This document shows, piece after piece, positions 36,601 through 44,769 of a stretch of DNA of 64,000 nucleotides. The notes under the pieces are model-generated. The model did no database searches. It saw only the letters and a program-made list of their open reading frames with translations, and had not been told where the DNA came from. This stretch comes from UKL13-2 sp036394575 (GTDB lineage Bacteria; Pseudomonadota; Gammaproteobacteria; Burkholderiales; Usitatibacteraceae): contig DASWEY010000005.1 in NCBI GenBank assembly GCA_036394575.1, forward strand, positions 1 to 64,000, written 5' to 3'. A program made the translations under genes and the position numbers. Position 1 is the first letter of the stretch. Every line of letters starts with the position of its first letter.

Positions 36601-37020
36601 TTGGAGGCGCTTGCTACACGTTTGGCCAGCGATGGCATGACGCTAAAAGCATTTGAAGATATTGTGGGCCTCGCCGTAAATCGGCCAGCACGAGAGCTCA
36701 CTGACTTAGATTTCGATCGCGCAACCATGGCTGTTGCAGACTTGGCGCTACAGTTCAGGCACGCGGAAATGCTCGCAGCCGTTCGAAATCGAAAGCCGTC
36801 GCGTCTCGCGATCGGTGTCGTAGTTGGTACTGGCGAATCGGGGCAGACAACGATGCGATCGATTGACGTTGGCAACGACGAAATGGAACCAGTCCAAGAA
36901 ATGGCAGACGAAGTGTATAGCCTGGTGGAGCGATACGGATCAGATATGCGCCTGGCCCTGGCTGCGCTTGCAACCGTTGGTGTCAAGTTGATCGACAAAC
37001 TGCCTGAAAGTAAACCATGA
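33676..37020 (+). CDS. sspC: Predicted SspC-like large P-loop ATPase of the phosphorothioation complex
   Basis: The 1114-residue protein has Walker A GPYGGGKSS at about 62-70 and Walker B LVIDE at about 176-180, followed by several hundred residues of helical sequence without recognised motifs. Position between DUF4007 and PAPS-reductase-like genes matches SspC, the ATPase of SspBCD. Its stop overlaps the sspD start by four bases (ATGA). I cannot confirm family membership by alignment; a BREX-like or other STAND-like ATPase is less likely given the neighbours. Confidence 0.7.
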   Translation: MSKYIDHVQLAPQFQRAIRIDLDWGNVGALKGYLCQGSAAQAVRTIVMHLLERRQSAFTLTGPYGGGKSSLALVLASLLGGEVGVRRAAKEVLGDGLVNDIAKPLRVPTNGSAAKLWHVVLVAGRREDPITSIAKALASSGIPYVTKRLGERPDATRVLKVLSDLSEQPEVAGLFLVIDELGKMLEHAASFGGDIHFFQELAEIASRSHGRFLFLGILHQAFEMYGARLGHEARVEWGKIQGRFADIPLVAGVDEVIELTGRAIASQKKHPKSKKLAQLVADCITQNRPASAKDLPEKLDACWPLHPVTAALLGPVSKRRFGQNERSTFAFLGSGEPEGFLDFLKNVDDGAQLTYEPARYWDYLCSNLEPTILVSPDGHRWAQASEAVSRCEGRGSSLHVRLIKSIAIIDLFRNGSGLNASQNLLLACLADSTEADVDAALKDLLEWSVVIYRSHLKAYGVFEGSDFDIAAAVQRQLNESHGLDVVRLSTLVAMQPILPKRHYHESGALRWFESQLATIESLPALVKSSNAAPGLAGRFVLVIPNDQLSEKTRRAKCREASSIRADFPLAIGLPSNADTLRSLGREFVALESLSVQHPELMGDSVARKEVVARTAAVSGKLEEELLVARSNAEWFVNGESLRIGGAHDLHTLASNLCEAQFAQCPPIFSELVNRENISSNAQAAVNALLVACVTNDRYAAAGITNYSAERGLYETVFAATGLHQSLDDVFGFHRPRAGDLSAAFEPVWAAADALLANHKEIVKLTDIYRVWKAAPFGLTGGVMPLIGLAYIMSNRASMAMYLDDVYQPDITDVFAHEIARDPKIVALRRVIGTAEQSKLLRALSETLFARTRETVAPEPLALGRALVKFYLNLPPWTRRTQKLSVGATKLKSTLHAAADPPKLVLVDLPSLAGSGEPKKIAKFLGETLDELGNAYSNELEQTRTQFLGALGVVKGREATLKQRAAVVQGITGDLRLEALATRLASDGMTLKAFEDIVGLAVNRPARELTDLDFDRATMAVADLALQFRHAEMLAAVRNRKPSRLAIGVVVGTGESGQTTMRSIDVGNDEMEPVQEMADEVYSLVERYGSDMRLALAALATVGVKLIDKLPESKP

Positions 37021-37880
37021 CCGTAGAAATGCCGGTGAACGCTACGCGTCACGTTCTTGGCCTGTCTGGCGGACGGGACAGTGCTGCGCTTGCCGTTTTT
37101 ATGCGGCAACGTTACCCGGAAATCGATATCGAGTATTTCTTCACCGACACTGGAAAAGAGCTACCGGAGGTCTACGAATACTTGTCGAAGCTTGAGGGGT
37201 TTCTTGGAAAGCCTATTCTTCGACTGAATCCGGACAAGGATTTCGATTTTTGGCTTAAGGAATACAACCACTTCCTTCCATCTCCCCAGACTCGGTGGTG
37301 CACACGACAGCTGAAGCTCAAGCCTTTCGAAAACTGGGTGCGGCCTAGCTTGCGAGCGGGGGTGCGCGTAACAAGCTATGTCGCAATCCGCTCGGATGAG
37401 GAGCATCGCGAGGGCATGATTGCCACCGACCCCAATCTTGCGGTTGTACTTCCCTTTCGCGAAGAGGGCATCGACAAGGCAGGTGTGATCGAAATCCTAG
37501 AGAATAGTGGCTTGGGGCTGCCTGATTATTATCGTTGGCGCTCTAGAAGCGGATGTACGTTTTGCTTCTTCCAACAAAAGATCGAATGGGTCCGCCTTAA
37601 GCAGGAGCATCCCAAAGAATTCGAGGAAGCCAAGCAATATGAAAAGGATGCGCTGGAGCATGGCTCTCCTTTCACATGGTCCCAAAAGGAATCGCTTACC
37701 GAATTGGAGCGGCCGGAGAGAATTGCACAAATTCGGACAGATTTCGAGGCGAGGAAGCAACGTGAGTTAGCAAATCGCAAATCGAATCCGCTGCGCCCGA
37801 CGGAAAGCGTCGCCGAGAATATTGACGAGATGTATTTGGATGATGAAGGTGGCGGTGCATGCCTGATTTGCCATAAGTAG
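37017..37880 (+). CDS. sspD: Predicted SspD, PAPS-reductase-like ATP pyrophosphatase
   Basis: The 287-residue protein has the PP-loop LGLSGGRDSAAL (about 14-25) of the PAPS reductase/DndC superfamily, which adenylates a substrate before sulfur transfer. Cysteines occur in TRWCTRQ (about 93), GCTFCFF (about 178 and 181) and the terminal CLICHK; these may hold an Fe-S cluster as in DndC. It should activate the DNA phosphate for thiolation. It overlaps sspC by four bases and is followed 69 bases later by the GHKL gene. Confidence 0.8.
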   Translation: MTVEMPVNATRHVLGLSGGRDSAALAVFMRQRYPEIDIEYFFTDTGKELPEVYEYLSKLEGFLGKPILRLNPDKDFDFWLKEYNHFLPSPQTRWCTRQLKLKPFENWVRPSLRAGVRVTSYVAIRSDEEHREGMIATDPNLAVVLPFREEGIDKAGVIEILENSGLGLPDYYRWRSRSGCTFCFFQQKIEWVRLKQEHPKEFEEAKQYEKDALEHGSPFTWSQKESLTELERPERIAQIRTDFEARKQRELANRKSNPLRPTESVAENIDEMYLDDEGGGACLICHK

Positions 37881-37949
37881 ACTTTTGTACATGGCAGGTT
37901 GGCAACACCATGTGTTTACGATTCAACGACAAGAAGAGCGAAGCGAAAA

Positions 37950-40307
37950 ATGCCCAGCCAGGACAAACCATCCTTTCGCGTTGCCGCGCGCGTCCTTCGC
38001 CAGCTTGGCGCGGAACTTATTACGTCGGACGAGATTGCACTTAACGAGCTCGTCAAAAACGCCTTTGATGCTCGATCTCCTCGGGTCTCCATCGAGGTCA
38101 TCTCTCCACTGAATCCGATCGTACTGCGGCGAACTCTTGAGCAGCTCAAGAAAGAACGAATTGGCCCAGAGGCTGCGCTGCGCGAAATTCACAGTGCGTT
38201 CCCGGGAACCATGAGCACCGACCAACGAGCAGATGAGCTGCGCCCTTTCCGTGAGGCATCGTCGACGTCCAAGAAGCTCATTGTCTTCACCGAGAAGTAT
38301 CTGGCCTCGGCTTTCCGCCTCTGTGTTTCCGACACAGGCGCCGGCATGACGATGACTAAGTTGCGCGATGCGTTCTTGGTCATAGGCACTCCAAACAAAT
38401 GGATGGTCAAGGGCACGGATGATGGCTCTGGGAAGGTAACGCTCGGAGAAAAAGGAATCGGTCGCCTATCAATGATGCGGCTGGGAAGATTTGTAACGGT
38501 AACGTCAAGTGTTAAGGGCGAAACCAGAAATAACAAAGTTAGATTCGACTGGCGCGATTTCGAGGACCCAAATCTGTTCTTGGAGGATGTGAGGATCGAT
38601 GTAGAGATCGGCGATAAGAAGGATGCTGACCTTTGCGGCACATCAATCGAGATCACGGGGCTTTATGCAGATTGGGACGAAAGCAAAATAACGGAGTTTG
38701 TGGATTCGTACGTTCGTCGTTTGGAAGATCCGCTGGTTGAAGATCTCCGGCCTTACCCAATAGATATCTTGTTTAACGGAACGCGGCAGAATATCCCTCG
38801 GCTAGCCGTGTGGCTGCGGGATCGATTCCGCTGTCGCGGTTCGTTCACATTCGACCCGCGGGTTAAGTCAGAAGAAGTTGCACTAACCAGTGGAATTCGT
38901 TGGTTTGGCAATTCAACAGACGAGCCTCAATCCTGGCTACTGGAGCAAGTTGCTCATATTCTGGAGTGTTCAGAAGAGGACGTCACTGCAATTGGCCCTA
39001 TCAAGGTGAAGTTTCTCTGGTTCAATCGCGCACAGTTCAAGACAGACCCCGACATATCCGCAACGCAGTTGCGGGACGAGCTAAACGTCTGGTGTGGTGG
39101 TTTCGCAATTTATCGAGACGGATTTCGCGTCGGCCAGACAGGTGGGATGGAAGATGATTGGCTGCAAATGGATAAAACAGCTTTGAAGAGTTCCGGCTAT
39201 TCATTGAATCGATATCAGACCGTCGGTAGCCTCGCAATCTCCTCGAAGTTGAATCCAGCGCTCGTTGACGCCGCAAATCGCGAGGGCCTGGTTGATTGTC
39301 CGCAGTACGAGTTACTGCGGCGCCTCATGCAGCGAATTGTGGTTAAGACGCTGAAAATGCAAATCGCGACAGTTCAGGAAGCAGAGAAGAAGGCAACAAC
39401 AGAGGCGGCAGTCGAGGACTCGCTTAAACGGTCGAAGGCGGACGTTAGCAAGGCCGTCAAGACATTGAATCGAGTCATACGTGCCGTTCCGGAAGCCCAA
39501 AGACGGGAGCTGGATGAAGTTCGCAACTCTCTTGAGCAGCATAGCCAGACCATTGATGTGTTGGGGAAGGCGCTTGATCAGTCGAGGGAAACCCGGATTG
39601 AGGTACTCGAACTTGCAGGAATCGGGCTTGTCGTCGAAATAGTCGTGCATGAACTCGCCAGACTCACAGAGTCCGCCGAGCTGCTTCTGCTCGAGGCAAC
39701 TCGCGACAGTAAAGACCCAAAACTGTCTCAAGTTGCCAAGTCGCTTCGCGAACAATTCAAGGTAACGAATAAGCGTATCCGGACCGTCGATGCGATGAGT
39801 CCGTCCGGCAGAAATCGAAAGGAGTCTTTTGACGTTGTTGGCTTGGTAAGCTCAGTATTGTCAGGATATAGCCTGCGATTTAAACGGCACCAGATTCACT
39901 TTAAGTTGACTCTAGATGGGAAGGAGACGCAATCTGGTCTCGTTGTCAAAATGGTGCAGGGGCTTGTCGCGCAAACAATTGAAAATCTTGTTCAGAATTC
40001 CGTTTACTGGTTGAAGCAATTTCACCCTGTGGAACCCGCGAAGCGCATGATCACCATTGACGTCGATTCGAAAGCGATGGTCATAGAAATCGCTGACAAT
40101 GGCCCAGGCATTGATCCGGAGCAACGTGAAAAGATATTTCGCCCCTATTTCTCACTTCGCCCTAGAGGCAAGGGGCTTGGTCTATTCATTGCATCAGAAA
40201 TTGCGCGTTACCACGGCGGGCGTCTATATCTGGACACGGCGCCTGGTCGCGATGGTCGGCTGCATACATTTATTCTCGAAATGCCGAAGGAGTCGAAGAG
40301 TGCCTAA
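37950..40307 (+). CDS. Double GHKL ATPase: Hsp90-like N-terminus plus histidine-kinase-like C-terminus
   Basis: From ATG 37950 the protein has 785 residues. The N-terminal GHKL domain shows the Hsp90/MutL/MORC pattern: ALNELVKNAFDA (E33, N37), VSDTGAGMT (D128) and GEKGIGR (about 166-172). A coiled coil (about 470-545) leads to a histidine-kinase module: H567 in VVHELARLTES, TIENLVQNSVYW (N679), IADNGPGID (D716) and RGKGLGLFIASEIARYHGG. So it may sense through the first ATPase and autophosphorylate on H567 with the second. The next gene encodes a receiver-like protein and starts inside its last codons, indicating a cognate pair. An in-frame TTG at 37899 is an alternative start. Confidence 0.8.
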   Translation: MPSQDKPSFRVAARVLRQLGAELITSDEIALNELVKNAFDARSPRVSIEVISPLNPIVLRRTLEQLKKERIGPEAALREIHSAFPGTMSTDQRADELRPFREASSTSKKLIVFTEKYLASAFRLCVSDTGAGMTMTKLRDAFLVIGTPNKWMVKGTDDGSGKVTLGEKGIGRLSMMRLGRFVTVTSSVKGETRNNKVRFDWRDFEDPNLFLEDVRIDVEIGDKKDADLCGTSIEITGLYADWDESKITEFVDSYVRRLEDPLVEDLRPYPIDILFNGTRQNIPRLAVWLRDRFRCRGSFTFDPRVKSEEVALTSGIRWFGNSTDEPQSWLLEQVAHILECSEEDVTAIGPIKVKFLWFNRAQFKTDPDISATQLRDELNVWCGGFAIYRDGFRVGQTGGMEDDWLQMDKTALKSSGYSLNRYQTVGSLAISSKLNPALVDAANREGLVDCPQYELLRRLMQRIVVKTLKMQIATVQEAEKKATTEAAVEDSLKRSKADVSKAVKTLNRVIRAVPEAQRRELDEVRNSLEQHSQTIDVLGKALDQSRETRIEVLELAGIGLVVEIVVHELARLTESAELLLLEATRDSKDPKLSQVAKSLREQFKVTNKRIRTVDAMSPSGRNRKESFDVVGLVSSVLSGYSLRFKRHQIHFKLTLDGKETQSGLVVKMVQGLVAQTIENLVQNSVYWLKQFHPVEPAKRMITIDVDSKAMVIEIADNGPGIDPEQREKIFRPYFSLRPRGKGLGLFIASEIARYHGGRLYLDTAPGRDGRLHTFILEMPKESKSA

Positions 40308-42234
40308 CCATCCTCAAGCAGCGACCGCAGTGGCCGCGACAAAGAAGAAGGTCATTTTCATCGACGATGATCTCGGCGTGCCGAAATTTAAGAATCTCCC
40401 CGAGACCCTGAGACAAGGGCTCGAGGATATCAACTCGCCGGATCTAAGCGCCTTGTGGACCGTGGGTACAGTTCCGCTAGCGCTGCCCGCGCTTGGTGAT
40501 ACAAATGCAGATACCGCCCTCGCCAGGGTTCAGCAAGACGATTTTGTTGGACAGATCTTGCTAGGTGATGCCGGCCGCAATGTGGTTGCTGCCGCCTTTC
40601 GAGACAGCATTGATTCCTATCTTGATGGTCGCAGGGCACTTGCAGCCTTTGCCGAGGCGGTCAGGAAAGCTTTCCCCGATGCCGATTTTGAAATTGAGGA
40701 GCTTTCTGAGCGCCCAGATGACCAACAGGCCTTACTTCGAGCCGATTTGCTTATCCTCGATCTCTATATGGACGGCGGCGATACACTTCCCAATGTAAAG
40801 AAGTACCTTCGGGAATTGAGCGCAAAGGCTGACCAGAATGAAATACCGCCTATTCTCTTGGTGTCTACGCAGACCAATACGCTGGCTAATAATCATTTAG
40901 CCATTCGTCAGGAAGCATCCATTAGCGCATCCGGGCTATTTGTCTTATCAAAATCGGATATTACGGGGAACTCCAATGGCCATTTCATGCTCATGGCGCT
41001 TTGGCAGCAACTCAATGGCAGACGCGCGGCCGCCAACAGCATGCGAAAGTTGTGTGAATCGGTCAACAAGGCGTTGGATGAAACGAAGACCAAGGTTCTG
41101 ACGACGCTTTGGAGTCTCGACGTCGCTGCTCTCCACGAAATTTATGCGACGGCCAAATTGGAGAACGACAACTTCAATGAACACGTTCTTGAGCTGCTTG
41201 GCCGCGATTTGCTATGGCACTTTGAAGAAGATGCATTCTTTAACCAAGCGCTTCATGGGCTAGGGGATACCTTTGCAACCTCACTTGACCAAACGGTAGA
41301 GCCGCCAAAGGTTAAACATCGGTATCCGAGCTTTGTGAAAGTGAACACGGAATCACTGAATTCTCTTGTTTGCCATCACACTTGCACACCAACCCTTCCA
41401 AAATCGCAAATAACAGACTTTGTAATAGCAACGCACAAGAAAGAATTGGCGAATTTCTTGCCTTTCGGTGTAATCGTGATGACAAGCACGTTTGCTACGG
41501 ATGGTGAGGTATTGATCAACGTCACCCCGCAGTGTGACCTTATCAAGCGAGGCCTCTTTGATAAGTCTTTAAGCCTTATTTTTGTGACGGCAAAAGCCGT
41601 TGAGGCACCCCCACAAACGGCGGGCAAAGACGCCTATCATTTGAAGGGTGTCGTCATTGACGGCAAGAATTATGACCTCCACATTTTTCCCAATCGCGTA
41701 CTGTCCACCAGCCCGGCAAAGCTGGTCGATTTGGCAAAGGCTGCAGACTGGAAAGTAAAAGCCCGGTTGCGTAGTGATGTAGCGAAGCAAGTCCAGCAAT
41801 CTGTTGCAAGCCATCTAACAAGACGGGATGAACTGACCAGCACACGCGGCGAAGAGTTTGCTTGCAAAATTTTTATCAAATTCAAAGATGCGAGTCACGG
41901 CGTGGACTGGTTTTCAGACTCGAAGGAGGTAACCTTCATTAAGGTTAATGAGTCGAAAGTGTTCCAGGTCGGCGACCAGGACGCTTTCTTTGTCGCCGCG
42001 TGGGCTGCGGATGTGCTTGGTCGAAAAATTGATGCGGCCAAGTTTGCGATTCCGAGTTTTTTTAACGCACTGTGTTCCGAACTCCAAATGGGCCTAAAGA
42101 ACCAGGCGACTTGCGAAGGCCTTCCCTACAAGGTTGTATCATGCGCTCTGGCGAGTATGGCTAATTATCCCGGCAGCTTGCAGGTGACCGCAACAGAGAT
42201 GCAATTGGTAGTTTTGTATTCAGAGGCGCATTGA
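40300..42234 (+). CDS. Divergent receiver-domain protein with long unknown C-terminus
   Basis: Starting at GTG 40300 (AAGGAG eight bases before), the protein has 644 residues. The N-terminus carries response-regulator landmarks: acidic pocket FIDDD (22-24), a probable phosphoacceptor D154 in ADLLILDLYMDGGD, S189/T190 in ILLVST and K218 in LFVLSKSD. About 120 residues between the acidic pocket and D154 make the receiver unusually long. The remaining 400 residues show no known domain; they include a Cys/His stretch VCHHTCTP (about 353) and a beta-rich part with NVTPQCDLIKRG. It overlaps the GHKL gene by eight bases and is likely phosphorylated by it. It may act on the downstream nuclease. Confidence 0.7.
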   Translation: MPNHPQAATAVAATKKKVIFIDDDLGVPKFKNLPETLRQGLEDINSPDLSALWTVGTVPLALPALGDTNADTALARVQQDDFVGQILLGDAGRNVVAAAFRDSIDSYLDGRRALAAFAEAVRKAFPDADFEIEELSERPDDQQALLRADLLILDLYMDGGDTLPNVKKYLRELSAKADQNEIPPILLVSTQTNTLANNHLAIRQEASISASGLFVLSKSDITGNSNGHFMLMALWQQLNGRRAAANSMRKLCESVNKALDETKTKVLTTLWSLDVAALHEIYATAKLENDNFNEHVLELLGRDLLWHFEEDAFFNQALHGLGDTFATSLDQTVEPPKVKHRYPSFVKVNTESLNSLVCHHTCTPTLPKSQITDFVIATHKKELANFLPFGVIVMTSTFATDGEVLINVTPQCDLIKRGLFDKSLSLIFVTAKAVEAPPQTAGKDAYHLKGVVIDGKNYDLHIFPNRVLSTSPAKLVDLAKAADWKVKARLRSDVAKQVQQSVASHLTRRDELTSTRGEEFACKIFIKFKDASHGVDWFSDSKEVTFIKVNESKVFQVGDQDAFFVAAWAADVLGRKIDAAKFAIPSFFNALCSELQMGLKNQATCEGLPYKVVSCALASMANYPGSLQVTATEMQLVVLYSEAH

Positions 42235-42253
42235 CCTGCCCAGTGGACGCGAT

Positions 42254-43198
42254 TTGACAACCTGGGAACCACTCCTAAAATCAATTCAAGCTCACCGGTC
42301 GAAAGATGCCAGATTCTTTAAGCCGGTTTGTTTAATTGCAGTTGTCGATGGAATTTTGATTGGCAGGCTGGCCCCGCAAGATATTCACATATCGACCGCC
42401 ATTGAGCTATTCGGCGAGTATATCTCGCCCCTCTTTCCGGAACGTGCGAAGCTAGGGTGGCGACCACTTTGGCATCTCTCAAATGACGGCGCCTGGGAAT
42501 TTACAAGTCGGGGGCACATAGTAACCCCCGATCAATTTGGTAGCGCGCGAAAACCTGATAGTCTCGGCCAGCTATTGGCAAAGGTTGATCACCTTGGTGT
42601 CTCTTCGGCAATGTTGCCGTTTTGGAAAGCCAGGCGTGACCTCCTCGCGCTGCGGGAACAACTTTTGCTGATGCTCGAGAATGATGATCTTCCAAGCAGG
42701 CAGATCGCTAGGAAGTTGCGCGATCTACACCTTCCTCATAGCAACACAGTAAATTCGGTGGAATTCGGTGTCGTCAAATCGCCAGTCATATCAAAGGGGC
42801 AAGGATTTCAAGGAAATCTGGAAGCGCGACTTGCTGTCGAAAGTCACGCTACACGTATTGCCGTAGAGTTGCTCGCGGCCAATGGGTGGGAAGTCGAAGA
42901 CGTATCTGCAAAGGAGTGCTTTGATCTCCGCTGTACTCGGAACAACAGCGTGCTTTTTGTGGAGATCAAGGGGACCACCGGGGACGGCACGCAGATAATT
43001 CTCACTAGAGCTGAAGTCGATTTCGCAAAGAAAAACTATCGCGCGATGATTCTAATTGCGGTTTCTGGCATTAAGGTTTCCGTTGGCACCGGCGACGAGA
43101 TAGTAGCGAGTGGGGGAGTGGCTAAAATAATTCACCCATGGCGACCGAGCGCGCGGAGACTCAAGCCGATTTCCTTTGCATATGGACTAGATGAATAG
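42254..43198 (+). CDS. Putative restriction nuclease: DNA-sulfur-binding-like domain fused to DUF3883 (NO VEIN-like) domain
   Basis: The 314-residue protein starts at TTG 42254; no ATG lies before residue 119 and no clear ribosome site is seen. Residues about 18-82 (FFKPVCLIAVVDGILIG, PLWHLSNDGAWEF) resemble the sulfur-binding domain of ScoMcrA-type enzymes that recognise phosphorothioated DNA. Residues about 190-285 match DUF3883: E197, D224 in CFDLRC, and E237/K239 in LFVEIKGT form a PD-(D/E)XK-like pattern. It follows the receiver gene by 19 bases. I infer a phosphorothioate-sensing nuclease, in contrast to SspE (DUF262/DUF1524), which is absent. Confidence 0.72.
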   Translation: MTTWEPLLKSIQAHRSKDARFFKPVCLIAVVDGILIGRLAPQDIHISTAIELFGEYISPLFPERAKLGWRPLWHLSNDGAWEFTSRGHIVTPDQFGSARKPDSLGQLLAKVDHLGVSSAMLPFWKARRDLLALREQLLLMLENDDLPSRQIARKLRDLHLPHSNTVNSVEFGVVKSPVISKGQGFQGNLEARLAVESHATRIAVELLAANGWEVEDVSAKECFDLRCTRNNSVLFVEIKGTTGDGTQIILTRAEVDFAKKNYRAMILIAVSGIKVSVGTGDEIVASGGVAKIIHPWRPSARRLKPISFAYGLDE

Positions 43199-43316
43199 GG
43201 GAGTGGCGGCGTTCCTTTGTTGTAGAGAGAATCCCTTCCCCCGGTAGGTCAAAAGAAGATGCGAAATGAGGTCGCGAAGAGGGGGCAAATACGCATGCGA
43301 ACGTACCTGACCATTG

Positions 43317-44204
43317 TTACGATACGTGAAGGATCATCCCGGACCAAAGTTCCGGATTATCCAATACCTCTTGGAAGACGATAGGTGACTCCAAGAAGCT
43401 GCGTGAACCAGGAGGTGGGTCATCCGAGTCTCGGTATCCGCCCAGAACAGCGTGGTTCGTGGCCGAATAGTATTTCCAAAGCTTGGATATATGCCCCGAC
43501 TTTCGTTTTGTGTCCGCGGTGTCGAGGTAAAGCTCGTTGTAGAAGTGCGCGCATTGGGTGTCGAAAAGAATCGCAAGCTCTTCTGTGAGCGCGAACTCCC
43601 CAGCGAGGTACGACTGTCGATACAACAAGCCAACCAGTGAAAGGCCAATTATTTTCTTCGCCATGCCCAGCGTGTATCGCAAGCAATTGTGGTAAAGACG
43701 CGCAGGCTTCATCCCCACAGCTCGGCTTTGTAGCTCCCAATATTGGGGCCGCGGCATAAATGTCATCCCGAATTCGTCCATTAACGCGCGCAATCGAATC
43801 TGGGTCTCCTCGAGCCTTGGGGGCGACAGCATCAAATCCCAAATTGGCGCGTCGAACGTCCACTTCGTCCATCCGTAACCCGTCTCTGAATCGACCAAGG
43901 CCACCAGGTCGATTGTCTTGTCGCCGAGCTTGATGCACCGTGGGTCTCGTTGATGAGTTCGAATCGATTCAAATATCCGGCGACGGGCTTCGGGATCCTT
44001 GCGCCCGGTGTTGGGATTCAGGGCAATCTCGGTCCCGAACAAGTCGAAATACACATCTAACTGGCTGTCTGACCATCCAAGACGGTTTTTGACGGTCTGA
44101 TACCAGACGTCAATCCGCATCCTCGCAACCCCAGATTTCGGTTTTGGCCCGCGCTTGACCTTTTTGACGGGATTTGACGCTTGTTTGCCAGGCTGATCCG
44201 CCAA
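43317..44204 (-). CDS. Orphan 295-residue island protein
   Basis: I do not recognise this protein. It has a basic, lysine-rich N-terminus (KKVKRGPKPKSG) that could touch nucleic acid, then a soluble mixed domain with many aromatic residues (YYSATNHAVLGG, WELQSRAVGMKPARLYHN) and no signal or membrane segment. It is convergent with the six-gene operon, 118 bases from it, and divergent from the HTH gene. Its lower GC matches the island. It may be an effector, an antidefence or a mobility-related product, but nothing seen decides this. Confidence 0.65.
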   Translation of the reverse strand: MADQPGKQASNPVKKVKRGPKPKSGVARMRIDVWYQTVKNRLGWSDSQLDVYFDLFGTEIALNPNTGRKDPEARRRIFESIRTHQRDPRCIKLGDKTIDLVALVDSETGYGWTKWTFDAPIWDLMLSPPRLEETQIRLRALMDEFGMTFMPRPQYWELQSRAVGMKPARLYHNCLRYTLGMAKKIIGLSLVGLLYRQSYLAGEFALTEELAILFDTQCAHFYNELYLDTADTKRKSGHISKLWKYYSATNHAVLGGYRDSDDPPPGSRSFLESPIVFQEVLDNPELWSGMILHVS

Positions 44205-44333
44205 TTTCGCTCCATAGAATCTTGTGCCTGCTATTTCGGTTATAACCAGTCACTTTTTTGTCACCTAAGCATGCAGCAAAATCGGCCTCGTGGACATTCC
44301 GCCCGATTTCATTGAATTGCCTAGGACTCCCAA

Positions 44334-44609
44334 ATGACAAGTGAGAAAAGATCGCATCTCGCCGACGCCATGCTAACGCGCTACGGAACAGTGATGCGTG
44401 GCCTTGACCTGTATTCGGCGCTGGGATTTCGCACATACTCAGGCTTCTATAAAGCTAGTAAAAACAATAAGTTACCAATTAAGGTTTTCTCGATTGAAGG
44501 CCGACGGGGAAGTTTCGCGCTAACCCTCTCTGTCGCGCGATTCTTGGAATCGAAGGGTTCGGATGAGCCCGCAGAGTCTAGCCAGCGGCCGGCTCAAGTC
44601 GATGGTTAG
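44334..44609 (+). CDS. Small helix-turn-helix protein, AlpA/PrtN-like
   Basis: The 91-residue protein holds the pattern GLDLYSALGFRTYSGFYKASKNNKLP...FSIEGRRGSFAL, typical of small phage/island HTH proteins (AlpA, PrtN-like) where ALGF and the following helix read DNA. It lies near the right island end and is divergent from the orphan gene, so it may control that gene or island functions. Family assignment is from pattern only. Confidence 0.6.
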   Translation: MTSEKRSHLADAMLTRYGTVMRGLDLYSALGFRTYSGFYKASKNNKLPIKVFSIEGRRGSFALTLSVARFLESKGSDEPAESSQRPAQVDG

Positions 44610-44769
44610 AGTCAATGGTGCTGCGGAAAGGGGTGGGAACGGGTAGGAGGCCAGTGTGGCCCACAAGGGCAGGAGCTAGTAGCACGGCGAGCCAGAAACA
44701 CGAACGCCCCAGATTCTCGTGACGGAGAAAAAGGGGCGTCGGGCGTAGGCGAAATGCACACTTAGCAGC

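Noticed and set aside
33676..37020. BREX-type ATPase (BrxC) assignment
   Set aside because: No BREX methylase, PglZ or Lon-like gene is present; adjacent DUF4007 and PAPS-reductase-like genes point to Ssp.
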